DNA of 64,000 nucleotides, from contig JALOAC010000001.1 in assembly GCA_023228985.1 (NCBI GenBank), positions 62,001 to 126,000 of the forward strand, given 5' to 3'. The notes under the pieces were generated by a model. It worked only from the letters and a program-made list of their open reading frames with translations. It did not search any database and was not told the origin of the DNA. The DNA comes from Thiopseudomonas sp. (GTDB lineage: Bacteria > Pseudomonadota > Gammaproteobacteria > Pseudomonadales > Pseudomonadaceae). Below are positions 1 to 8,006 of the stretch, in pieces (the first letter of the stretch is position 1; every line of letters begins with the position of its first letter). The translations under genes and the position numbers were made by a program.

Positions 1-274
1 CGATTGAATCTTGCTCATGAATAGAAAACTGACCAAAACTTGCACCAGCGACCAAACTTTGCGCCAGCTTTAACTTTAAGTCCTGAAAGCCCTGGCAACC
101 CACTGCACGACAGAATCTCACTATGGTTGGTTCGCTAACGCCCACCACAGCTGACAGCTCAGCCATTGAAATATGTATGACTGCAGCGGGATCGCTTAGC
201 ACATATTCCGCAACTTTCAGTTCGGACTTGCGTAGCTCAGTTTTACAATGTGCTATATGTTGTAACAGGTTCAC
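1..274 (-). CDS. hexR: HexR, RpiR-family transcriptional regulator (5' part only)
   Basis: The reverse strand from 274 to the window edge encodes about 91 residues beginning V(M)NLLQHIAHCKTELRKSEL. It contains a helix-turn-helix (AVVGVSEPTIVRFCRAVGC) followed by DLKLKLAQSL. This matches the N-terminus of Pseudomonas HexR, a KDPG-responsive repressor of glucose-catabolism genes such as zwf and edd. The start is GTG at 274; a TAG lies in frame further upstream, so little extension is possible. The C-terminal SIS sugar-phosphate-binding domain lies beyond the window. In Pseudomonas zwf usually follows, but that cannot be seen. Upstream are TGTAGT half-sites that suggest autoregulation. Identity as HexR rather than another RpiR protein rests on recalled similarity. 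Confidence 0.85.
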   Translation of the reverse strand, partial: MNLLQHIAHCKTELRKSELKVAEYVLSDPAAVIHISMAELSAVVGVSEPTIVRFCRAVGCQGFQDLKLKLAQSLVAGASFGQFSIHEQDSI

Positions 275-285
275 TGGGTAATCTC

Positions 286-327
286 TGTAGTAAATTTTGC
301 ATGTAGTAGCGGTGTAGTTATACTACA
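286..327. promoter_or_regulatory. Probable HexR operator cluster (TGTAGT half-sites)
   Basis: A palindrome with arms TGTAGT (313-318) and ACTACA (322-327) around a 3-bp spacer lies just upstream of hexR. Further direct TGTAGT half-sites sit at 286-291 and 302-307. Known gammaproteobacterial HexR sites have the same form, TGTAAT-N3-ATTACA or close variants, so this is probably the hexR operator. That assignment is inference. Confidence 0.55.
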
Positions 328-367
328 AATATATCCATATCGCACCCTATTGCTTATTTAATAGACA

Positions 368-402
368 AAAAAAACCGCCCCATATTAGGAGCGGTTTTTT
401 CT
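368..402 (-). terminator. Rho-independent terminator of pckA
   Basis: On the minus strand, just after the pckA stop, an AAAACCGC.../...GCGGTTTT stem is followed by a long run of T. The flanking A/T tracts are nearly symmetrical, so it could act in both directions. It separates pckA from hexR transcription. Confidence 0.85.
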
Positions 403-412
403 TAGCCTGGAA

Positions 413-1954
413 TTAGAGCTTGGGACCAGCAGTGCGAATCGCATCTGAAACATCAAACTTCTTGAAGTTTTCGATGAACTTGCTCGCCAATTCTTTGGCC
501 GCAGCATCATAGGCGTTTTGATCAGCCCATGTGTTGCGCGGATTCAGCAACTCAGTCTCAACACCTGGAACTTTCTTAGGCACATCTAGGTTAATAATTG
601 GCAAATGCTCGGTTTCAGCTGAAGCAATGGCCCCACTCTGAATCGCCGCAATCACACCACGAGTTGTTGGAATGCTAAAGCGCTTACCAACACCGTAGCC
701 GCCGCCTGTCCAACCTGTGTTAACCAAGTAAACCTTGGAGCCGAAGGCTTGAATACGCTTAATCAATAATTCAGCGTAAACGCCAGCTGGACGCGGGAAG
801 AACGGTGCGCCAAAGCAAGTTGAAAAGGTAGATTTAATACCACCGCCCGAGCCCATTTCAGTTGAGCCAACCAAAGCGGTATAGCCGGATAAGAAGTGGT
901 AAGCAGCCTGCTCGTTATTAAGAATAGAAACCGGCGGCAATACACCCGTTAAGTCACAGGTCAGGAAAATAATTGCGTTTGGCTCACCTGCACGGTTTTC
1001 GGCAGTCACTTTTTCTACGTTGGCCAGCGGGTACGCAGCGCGAGTGTTCTGAGTCAGGCTGTCGTCTTCGTAATCTGGCTGACGGGCATCATCAAGAACA
1101 ACGTTTTCCAGTACAGCGCCAAACTTGATAGCTTTCCAAATAACGGGCTCATTTTTTTCAGATAGGTCAATACACTTAGCGTAGCAACCGCCTTCAATGT
1201 TAAATACAGTGCCCACACCCCAACCGTGCTCGTCATCACCAATCAGGTAGCGACTTTCATCTGCTGACAGGGTGGTTTTACCTGTGCCGGATAAACCGAA
1301 AAACAGCGTAGTATCGCCGTCTTCACCTACGTTAGCGGCACAGTGCATAGGCAGCACATCGTGTTCTGGTAGGAGGAAGTTTTGTACGGAGAACATGGAT
1401 TTCTTCATTTCACCGGCATAACGCATACCAGCAAGCAATACTTTCTTAGCGGCAAAGTTAATCATTACTGTACCGTCTGAATTGGTACCGTCACGCTCAG
1501 GTACACACTCGAAGAACGGTGCGTTGATGATTTGCCACTCTTGCTTGTTAGATGGGTTGTAGCTTTCTGGAGTAATGAACAAGCAGCGGCCAAACAGGTT
1601 GTGCCAAGCCGTTGTAGTAGTCATTTTTACGGGCAGATAATATTTCGGATCTGAACCTACGTGTACATGGGATACAAAGCTGTCGCGTTCTGCAACATAA
1701 ACTTCTACACGCGCCCATAGCGCATCAAATACGCTTGGTTCGATTGGGCGGTTTACACCACCCCAAGAAATTTGGCTTTCAGTGCTAGGCTCTTTAACAA
1801 TAAAGCGGTCTGCTGGTGAGCGACCTGTGCGGTGACCTGTTTCTACGACCAATGATCCATTATCAGCCAACTTACCTTCGCCACGACTAATGGCTTCTTC
1901 AATAAGTTGTGCTGGGCTAATATCAGTGTACACAGCTGGGTTTGCTTGCGTCAT
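413..1954 (-). CDS. pckA: Phosphoenolpyruvate carboxykinase (ATP)
   Basis: Converts oxaloacetate and ATP to phosphoenolpyruvate, CO2 and ADP, the committed step of gluconeogenesis from TCA intermediates, in the cytosol. The 513-residue length is normal for the ATP-dependent family. The P-loop GLSGTGKTT is at about residues 220-228, the metal-binding LIGDDEHGW at 237-245, and the substrate-site MRYAGEMKKSMFS at about 177-189. The gene stands alone between hexR and hslO with its own terminator. A wide inverted repeat of TGTAGTG/CACTACA in the upstream gap resembles the hexR-proximal sites and hints at carbon-source control. No active-site residue appears to be missing. Confidence 0.97.
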   Translation of the reverse strand: MTQANPAVYTDISPAQLIEEAISRGEGKLADNGSLVVETGHRTGRSPADRFIVKEPSTESQISWGGVNRPIEPSVFDALWARVEVYVAERDSFVSHVHVGSDPKYYLPVKMTTTTAWHNLFGRCLFITPESYNPSNKQEWQIINAPFFECVPERDGTNSDGTVMINFAAKKVLLAGMRYAGEMKKSMFSVQNFLLPEHDVLPMHCAANVGEDGDTTLFFGLSGTGKTTLSADESRYLIGDDEHGWGVGTVFNIEGGCYAKCIDLSEKNEPVIWKAIKFGAVLENVVLDDARQPDYEDDSLTQNTRAAYPLANVEKVTAENRAGEPNAIIFLTCDLTGVLPPVSILNNEQAAYHFLSGYTALVGSTEMGSGGGIKSTFSTCFGAPFFPRPAGVYAELLIKRIQAFGSKVYLVNTGWTGGGYGVGKRFSIPTTRGVIAAIQSGAIASAETEHLPIINLDVPKKVPGVETELLNPRNTWADQNAYDAAAKELASKFIENFKKFDVSDAIRTAGPKL

Positions 1955-1991
1955 GTATTTCCAACGGCTGTAGCCGAGTCCTCCAAAAAAA

Positions 1992-2017
1992 TGTAGTGTT
2001 TTGGTACGGGCACTACA
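1992..2017. promoter_or_regulatory. Inverted repeat upstream of pckA
   Basis: TGTAGTG (1992-1998) and CACTACA (2011-2017) form a perfect 7-bp inverted repeat with a 12-bp spacer, 38-63 bp upstream of the pckA start. The arms match the hexR-proximal half-sites, but the gap between the hexamers is 14 bp instead of 3 bp. It may be a regulator site or a leader hairpin; the function is inferred only. Confidence 0.4.
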
Positions 2018-2057
2018 ATAGATAAAAACTACGTATAATTATGCCAGATTTTTATTA

Positions 2058-2951
2058 TTAATGCACTGTCGAAAGCTGACTATTTACTGACTGCTGACTG
2101 AATATTTTCGTCACATCTTGCGCATTAAACTTATACTTTTGATTGCAAAACTGACAATCAATCTCAATACAGCCATCCTGCTCGTCTAATAACTTCTCTA
2201 CGTCTTCCCGACCTAAGCTTTGTAAAGCATTGCCGGAACGTTCCTGCGAACAACTGCATTTAAAGGTTAAATGCTGTGTAGCAAATAACTCTAAATTCTC
2301 TTCGTGATACAACCGATACAGGATTGCTTGATTGCCTAGACCTAACAACTCTTCAGCAGTAAGGGTTTGCGCCAGTGTCGTTACGTGCTGCCAACTCGCC
2401 TGCCTTGCCTCTTCATCAACGATAACTTCAGCGGGTAACTGCTGTAACAACAAGCCACGCGCTCTACGGCCATCTGCCTGCAGAATAAACAACGATGGCA
2501 ACTGCTCAGAACTAGAAAAATACCCTTCTAGACAGCTAGCTATATTTTCACCCGCCAAACTGACCACGCCCTGATATCGTTGACCTTGTTTGGGTTCAAT
2601 CGTAATCGCCAGCACACCCTCTGGCATCATGTCAGGCAAACTAGCGTCCGCTGAAATCTGCGCTTCTTCATAGCGTGCGATGGCGCGCATCTCGCGCTCG
2701 CTGGAACATTCCACCATCAACAATGGCACCGCACCGGATGAGCGCGCCTGCAAAATTAACAAACCATCAAACTTAACGGTGCTGATCAATAAAGCCGCTG
2801 CAGCCATGAGCTCGCCAAGCAGCGTTGATACTGGCTCTGGATAATCATGCTTAGCCAAAACATGCGCATAGCTTTCTTCTAGGCAAACAAGTTCGCCCCG
2901 CACGTCTGAGTCAGTAAAAATAAATCGCTGAGTAAAATCTGTATCTGTCAT
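2058..2951 (-). CDS. hslO: Hsp33 redox-regulated molecular chaperone
   Basis: Cytosolic holdase activated by oxidation together with unfolding. The C-terminus carries the zinc-binding cysteines as a CSC motif (KCSCSQERS) and a CQFC motif, spaced as in Hsp33. I chose the ATG at 2951 (MTDTDFTQRF...): this fits the family N-terminus and an AGGT ribosome-binding site precedes it. A longer frame to 3011 would add 20 residues and overlap hslR. With this start the protein has 297 residues, normal for the family. It lies downstream of hslR, amgS and amgR on the same strand, a stress-linked group conserved in Pseudomonas. Confidence 0.95.
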   Translation of the reverse strand: MTDTDFTQRFIFTDSDVRGELVCLEESYAHVLAKHDYPEPVSTLLGELMAAAALLISTVKFDGLLILQARSSGAVPLLMVECSSEREMRAIARYEEAQISADASLPDMMPEGVLAITIEPKQGQRYQGVVSLAGENIASCLEGYFSSSEQLPSLFILQADGRRARGLLLQQLPAEVIVDEEARQASWQHVTTLAQTLTAEELLGLGNQAILYRLYHEENLELFATQHLTFKCSCSQERSGNALQSLGREDVEKLLDEQDGCIEIDCQFCNQKYKFNAQDVTKIFSQQSVNSQLSTVH

Positions 2952-2991
2952 AGGTAACCTAAAAATTAATTCCCTGCTCGGGGTATATGTG

Positions 2992-3375
2992 TTAACTGAA
3001 ATTGTCGTCACGCCACTGACTTAGCTCGCGCCTTTGTTTCTTATTTGGGCGACCTTGGGTTTGAATCCCCAAAGCTCCTGCTTTACGCATTTGCACAGCC
3101 TGTTCTCGTTTCTCAATGCTTTGCGCTGTTTCGCTATACAGCTGTTGTGCTTCTGGCGCGCCGCGGCGCACATCACTTAAGCGTTCTACCTTGACTGTGC
3201 GCACATCAAAACCGCAACGAATCGCCAGCTCGTCACCCTGCTTAATTTCTTTTGCAGCCTTACAACGCTCACCCTGACAATGAACTTTACCGCCCTCGAT
3301 AGCAGCTTTCGCTAAGCTTCGCGTTTTAAAAAAACGTGCCGCCCATAACCATTTATCCAGTCTAACTTTTTCCAT
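2992..3375 (-). CDS. hslR: Hsp15, S4-domain ribosome-associated heat-shock protein
   Basis: The 127-residue protein begins MEKVRLDKWLWAARFFKTRS, the classical S4 RNA-binding fold, and has a basic C-terminal tail (RPNKKQRRELSQW). Hsp15 binds free 50S subunits that carry nascent chains and helps recycle stalled ribosomes. It follows amgS by 2 bp and precedes hslO by about 40 bp, so these genes are probably co-transcribed. Size and motif order match the family. Confidence 0.95.
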   Translation of the reverse strand: MEKVRLDKWLWAARFFKTRSLAKAAIEGGKVHCQGERCKAAKEIKQGDELAIRCGFDVRTVKVERLSDVRRGAPEAQQLYSETAQSIEKREQAVQMRKAGALGIQTQGRPNKKQRRELSQWRDDNFS

Positions 3376-3377
3376 AC

Positions 3378-4715
3378 TCAGTTATTTTTCTTACGCCGAT
3401 AATAGAGCTTGAGCTTGGGTCTTGGCTGGTCGATTTCAAGCGGCAAGCTGACTTTAGCCTCTAGCCCACCCTGTTCACGGTTCGCCAAGCTTACCTTGCC
3501 GCCATGCAAAGCAGCGATACGCTGCACAATAGCCAACCCAAGACCTGCACCTAGACCGCTTCGTGCTTGCTCACCGCGCATAAACGGATTAAAGATAACT
3601 TCCAGATCGGCCTCCGATAGGCCTGCACCACGGTCCGCTACGGTGAACACAATGCAAGGCTGCTGCTCAAGGCTTTCCTGGGTGACGCAAATATCAATCT
3701 GATCACCGCCATAGCGTAAAGCGTTTTCTATCAAATTAACCAGCAGGCGTTTAAAAGACAGCCTACGCAACTCAATATCAGGCACTGGCTCCAGCTGTAC
3801 ATTCAGTTTAAAGCCTCGCTGTTGATAGGGTGAAACCACTTCTGTTATCAGGGCATGAACGTCACAGGACACTAGCGGTTCATCGTTACCGTCACGGATA
3901 AAGGCTAAAAACTGCCCAACAATGGCATCCATATCCTCAATATCGCGCACCATATCCTGGGTTAGCTCACTGTCTTCATCGAGCAATTCCAACCCCAAAC
4001 GTAAACGGGTTAACGGGGTGCGTAAGTCGTGGGAAATCCCTGCCAGCATCAAGTCGCGTTCACGCACGGACTGCTCAATGTCATCCGTCATCTGGTTAAA
4101 GGCACGATACACCTCTGCAATTTCGCTGGCGGTGCGTCTATCTACCGGCAAGCGTACGCTGTGACCCTTACCAAATTGACGCGCCGCTGCTACCAGCCGC
4201 TTTAATGGAGCACTCAGCTGGCTGACGAAAAACCATGCGGCTGCGGTAGACAGAAAGCCAATGCCCAGAAACCAACCAAATAGATTCCACAGCCTTTGTC
4301 CGCGCAGTGGATGCGGATACAGCGGCACACGAATCCAATCAGGTCCTAAACTGGGCGCATGCACCCATAGAGACGGGGGTGCTTGCGCACGAATACGCAC
4401 TTGCGTGTCCTCACCCAACTCAAGGCGCATTTGGTCTTCAAAAATATTGCTGTAAGGCCAATGGTGTTCACCCTCAGGCACCTCATACTTGGGCACTCTT
4501 TGCAAGCCGGCTGCCTCGGCAATCGCCGGCTGGTCACCAGGATGTGCCGCCCAGTAAGCACGCAAGGTTAAAGCCGCTCCGTGACTGTATTGGCGATCAA
4601 CGAGTACATCCTCGTTCATCATCAAATACACCAACGTGAGCGCTTTTGAGAACAGAATTGCCAATAACACCATCCATAGCGTGCGAACAAAGAAGCTTTT
4701 GGGGTACCAGTACAC
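3378..4715 (-). CDS. amgS: AmgS/EnvZ-type sensor histidine kinase
   Basis: Inner-membrane kinase of 445 residues. It has an N-terminal membrane helix (about 8-30), a periplasmic sensor region, a second helix at about 143-165, a HAMP-like linker, a dimerisation/phosphoacceptor motif (AGISHDLRTPLTRL) and a HATPase domain with LIENALRYGG, DRGAG and GLGAGLGLAIV. It is adjacent to amgR with no gap. In P. aeruginosa the pair AmgRS (PA5199-PA5200) responds to aminoglycoside-induced membrane stress. The synteny hslO-hslR-amgS-amgR-tex supports that name over a generic EnvZ. Confidence 0.92.
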   Translation of the reverse strand: MYWYPKSFFVRTLWMVLLAILFSKALTLVYLMMNEDVLVDRQYSHGAALTLRAYWAAHPGDQPAIAEAAGLQRVPKYEVPEGEHHWPYSNIFEDQMRLELGEDTQVRIRAQAPPSLWVHAPSLGPDWIRVPLYPHPLRGQRLWNLFGWFLGIGFLSTAAAWFFVSQLSAPLKRLVAAARQFGKGHSVRLPVDRRTASEIAEVYRAFNQMTDDIEQSVRERDLMLAGISHDLRTPLTRLRLGLELLDEDSELTQDMVRDIEDMDAIVGQFLAFIRDGNDEPLVSCDVHALITEVVSPYQQRGFKLNVQLEPVPDIELRRLSFKRLLVNLIENALRYGGDQIDICVTQESLEQQPCIVFTVADRGAGLSEADLEVIFNPFMRGEQARSGLGAGLGLAIVQRIAALHGGKVSLANREQGGLEAKVSLPLEIDQPRPKLKLYYRRKKNN

Positions 4716-5438
4716 TTACGACTTTACTCCGTCCGGTACAAACACATAGCCCACACCCCAAACAGTTTGTATGTAACGAGGTTTAGCCGGATCCGTTTCG
4801 ATAATGCGACGCAAACGTGAAATTTGCACGTCAATCGACCTCTCCATGGCGTCCCACTCTCGACCGCGCGCCAAATGCATTAACTTGTCACGACTGAGCG
4901 TTTCACGCGCATGCTGCACCAGCGCTTTAAGTACCGCAAACTCACCGGTAGTGAGCATGAAACTCTGCTCGCCTTTGCGTAATTCGCGAGTGGCCAGCGA
5001 TAAGGTGTACTCGCCAAAGGTGACCTGCTCCTCTTCGCTTCCGGGCGCACCCGGCACAGCAGCGCCTTGCCGTCTAAGCACGGCTTTAATCCGCGCCAAT
5101 AGTTCTCTTGGATTAAATGGCTTGGCTAAATAGTCGTCCGCACCCAGTTCTAAGCCTTGAATACGGCTGGCTTCGTCGCCTTTAGCGGTCAACATAATAA
5201 TAGGCATTTGATTATTGGCTTCACGCAGTCTTTTACAGGCTGACATGCCATCTTCCCCGGGCAGCATCAAATCCAAGACCAACAAATGAAAATGTTCGCG
5301 CTGCAACATACGATCCATTTGCTCGGCATTCTCGACACTGCGCACACGATAGCCCTGCTCGGTTAAAAATCGCTCCAGCAAACTGCGTAAGCGCGAGTCA
5401 TCGTCCACTACTAGAATTTTCTCACTGTCACTCATCAA
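4716..5438 (-). CDS. amgR: AmgR/OmpR-type response regulator
   Basis: The 240-residue OmpR-family regulator has a receiver domain (acidic cluster VVDDD near residue 12, phosphoacceptor in LLVLDLMLPGEDG, conserved Lys in DDYLAKPFNPREL) and a C-terminal winged helix ending VWGVGYVFVP. It is phosphorylated by the adjacent AmgS and is expected to activate envelope-stress genes. Two consecutive Met codons open the frame, so the start may be 5438 or 5435. It is the first gene of a probable amgR-amgS-hslR-hslO transcript and diverges from tex across about 165 bp. Confidence 0.94.
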   Translation of the reverse strand: MMSDSEKILVVDDDSRLRSLLERFLTEQGYRVRSVENAEQMDRMLQREHFHLLVLDLMLPGEDGMSACKRLREANNQMPIIMLTAKGDEASRIQGLELGADDYLAKPFNPRELLARIKAVLRRQGAAVPGAPGSEEEQVTFGEYTLSLATRELRKGEQSFMLTTGEFAVLKALVQHARETLSRDKLMHLARGREWDAMERSIDVQISRLRRIIETDPAKPRYIQTVWGVGYVFVPDGVKS

Positions 5439-5604
5439 AGGTTACTCCAGATTAAGCCACCCATAAGCCCGTATTATGGCGCAATTACGCAAGCACCATA
5501 GCCAACCTTTAGTAACAAATCTTACAAAAAAACAACAATGACTGCGTTACTGGCAAAGTTAACCTATAATTACCGCTTTTTAGAATAAAGCTAATAGGTT
5601 TTTC

Positions 5605-7911
5605 ATGCACAGCATCAATGCCCAGATCGCCAATGAATTAGGTGTACCCAACCAAAGCGTCGCCGCAGCGGTAGCCTTATTAGATGAAGGCGCCACTGTT
5701 CCTTTTATTGCACGCTACCGTAAGGAAGTTACCGGCAGCCTAGACGATACTCAATTACGCACCCTAGCTGAACGCTTGGGTTACCTGCGTGAGCTGAATG
5801 AACGTCGTAGCAGCATTTTGGCAAGCATCGAGGAGCAGGGCAAACTCACGGCTGAACTTAAGCAGGCCATCTTGCAAGCCGACACAAAAACTCGCCTCGA
5901 AGATCTTTACCTGCCCTATAAGAAAAAACGCCGCACCAAAGGCCAAATTGCTCTGGAAGCAGGACTGGGCGATTTAGCGGATGCTTTATTTACTCAGCCC
6001 GAATTAAATCCTGAGCAAGAAGCCGAGCGCTTTGTGCAGGCTGATTCCGACTTTAAAGACGTTAAAGCGGTACTGGAAGGCGCCAAATACATTCTCATGG
6101 AGCGTTTTGCTGAGGATGCTGGGCTACTGGAAAAACTACGCACCATGCTTCGCGCTGATGCGTTACTCAGCGCCCGTGTTATCAAGGGCAAAGAGCAAGA
6201 AGGGGCAAAATTCACCGATTACTTTGCCCACGATGAGCCTTATAGAAGCGTACCCTCACACCGCGCACTGGCTATTTTCCGCGGACGCAACGAAGGCATA
6301 TTAAATGCCAGCCTGACGCTGGGTGACCCAGAGTCGAAAATACATCCGTGCGAAATAGTGATCGCTGAACACTTCAACATTCGCCAGCAAGGCCGTGCCG
6401 CCGATGCTTGGTTAGCTGAAGTCGTGCGCTGGACATGGCGCATCAAGCTGTCTACCCACCTAGAAACAGATTTATTTTCCAACTTACGCGAACAGGCAGA
6501 AACGGAAGCCATTCAAGTATTCGCACGCAATTTACATGATTTATTGCTGGCAGCCCCTGCCGGCCCACGACGCACCTTAGCAATTGACCCGGGTTTGCGT
6601 ACAGGCTGCAAAATTGCCGTCATCGATGAAACCGGCAAACTCTTAGCCACGGACACCATTTATCCGCATGTGCCACAAAACAAATGGCAAGACAGCTTGG
6701 TGACTCTGGCTAAGCTGTGCACAGAGCACCAAGTGGAACTCATCGCCATAGGCAACGGCACTGGCAGTCGCGAAAGCGACCGCTTAGCTGCTGAATTGGT
6801 TAAAGCCTTACCCAAATTAAAGATGCAGAAAATCATGGTCAGTGAAGCTGGTGCTTCGGTGTACTCAGCGTCTGAATTAGCCGCGCATGAATTTCCTGAT
6901 TTAGACGTATCCTTGCGCGGCGCTGTTTCTATTGCGCGCCGTTTGCAAGATCCTTTGGCTGAATTGGTTAAAATCGATCCCAAAGCCATTGGCGTCGGTC
7001 AATATCAGCATGATGTTTCCCAAGTGCAATTAGCACGCTCGCTCGATGCAGTGGTGGAAGACTGTGTAAACGCGGTTGGCGTTGATGTAAACACCGCCTC
7101 GGCTGCGCTATTGGCGCGTATTTCCGGGCTCAATAGCACCCTAGCCAAAAATATCGTGGCGTTTCGCGATGAGCACGGCTCGTTTAATAGCCGTCAACAG
7201 CTGAAAAAAGTGCCGCGTCTTGGTGAAAAAACCTTTGAGCTAGCCGCTGGTTTTTTACGCGTGATGAATGGCAACAACCCACTGGACGCATCCGCTGTGC
7301 ACCCAGAAACCTACCCGGTGATGGAACGTATTGCTCAGAGCACTGAGCGCGATATTCGCTCGCTAATCGGTGATTCTGCGTTTTTGAAACGCATTGACCC
7401 CAAAAACTTTACCGACGACACCTTTGGGCTGCCCACGGTGACCGATATATTGGCCGAACTGGAGAAGCCTGGTCGCGATCCGCGCCCCGAATTCAAAACA
7501 GCCAGTTTCCAAGAGGGCGTTGAAAGCCTTAAGGACCTTGAACTGGGCATGGTGCTGGAAGGCGTGATCACTAACGTAACTAACTTCGGCGCTTTTGTTG
7601 ATATTGGCGTGCATCAGGATGGTTTGGTGCATATTTCCGCACTATCCGACAGCTTCGTCAAAGACCCACACTCTGTGGTTAAGGCCGGCGATATTGTTAA
7701 AGTAAAAGTCATGGAAGTGGACCTACCGCGTGCGCGTATCGCCCTAACCATGCGTATGTCTGATACGCCCGGGCAAGCAAAGCCTGAACGCTCTGCAACG
7801 CCGCGCACACAAAACAGTCATACCCGTAATGAACACACAGCCACTCCAAATACAGGCACCGGTACCATGGCGGCTTTATTTGCGAATGCGCGTCAAATCA
7901 AGAAAAACTAA
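5605..7911 (+). CDS. tex: Tex, S1-domain transcription accessory protein
   Basis: The 768-residue protein has the Tex architecture: N-terminal Tex-N/HTH regions (ARYRKEVTGSLDD), a YqgF/RNase H-like domain beginning near TLAIDPGLRTGCK, helix-hairpin-helix motifs (LKKVPRLGEKTFELAAGFL) and a C-terminal S1 domain (LEGVITNVTNFGAFVDIG). It binds nucleic acid and is thought to act with the transcription machinery; it is a bacterial relative of Spt6. A low-complexity Thr/Asn-rich stretch precedes the C-terminus. The ATG at 5605 agrees with the family N-terminus. It is followed by gshA, as in P. aeruginosa. Confidence 0.96.
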   Translation: MHSINAQIANELGVPNQSVAAAVALLDEGATVPFIARYRKEVTGSLDDTQLRTLAERLGYLRELNERRSSILASIEEQGKLTAELKQAILQADTKTRLEDLYLPYKKKRRTKGQIALEAGLGDLADALFTQPELNPEQEAERFVQADSDFKDVKAVLEGAKYILMERFAEDAGLLEKLRTMLRADALLSARVIKGKEQEGAKFTDYFAHDEPYRSVPSHRALAIFRGRNEGILNASLTLGDPESKIHPCEIVIAEHFNIRQQGRAADAWLAEVVRWTWRIKLSTHLETDLFSNLREQAETEAIQVFARNLHDLLLAAPAGPRRTLAIDPGLRTGCKIAVIDETGKLLATDTIYPHVPQNKWQDSLVTLAKLCTEHQVELIAIGNGTGSRESDRLAAELVKALPKLKMQKIMVSEAGASVYSASELAAHEFPDLDVSLRGAVSIARRLQDPLAELVKIDPKAIGVGQYQHDVSQVQLARSLDAVVEDCVNAVGVDVNTASAALLARISGLNSTLAKNIVAFRDEHGSFNSRQQLKKVPRLGEKTFELAAGFLRVMNGNNPLDASAVHPETYPVMERIAQSTERDIRSLIGDSAFLKRIDPKNFTDDTFGLPTVTDILAELEKPGRDPRPEFKTASFQEGVESLKDLELGMVLEGVITNVTNFGAFVDIGVHQDGLVHISALSDSFVKDPHSVVKAGDIVKVKVMEVDLPRARIALTMRMSDTPGQAKPERSATPRTQNSHTRNEHTATPNTGTGTMAALFANARQIKKN

Positions 7912-7915
7912 TGCT

Positions 7916-7978
7916 GCATGTTTAGTATTCAAGCGTTCACCTTTACTATGTGCTTGAAAATGAAGCCTAAATACATGC
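7916..7978 (+). repeat. Interrupted inverted repeat between tex and gshA
   Basis: Three matching arm pairs nest in order: GCATG (7916) with CATGC (7974), TTAG (7922) with CTAA (7967), and TTCAAGC (7928) with GCTTGAA (7952). The transcript could fold into a long bulged hairpin. No T-run follows, so it is not a clear terminator; it may be an mRNA-processing or leader structure for gshA. Confidence 0.35.
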
Positions 7979-8006
7979 TGTTCTGTGCTTAATTGAGGAA
8001 ACTCTT

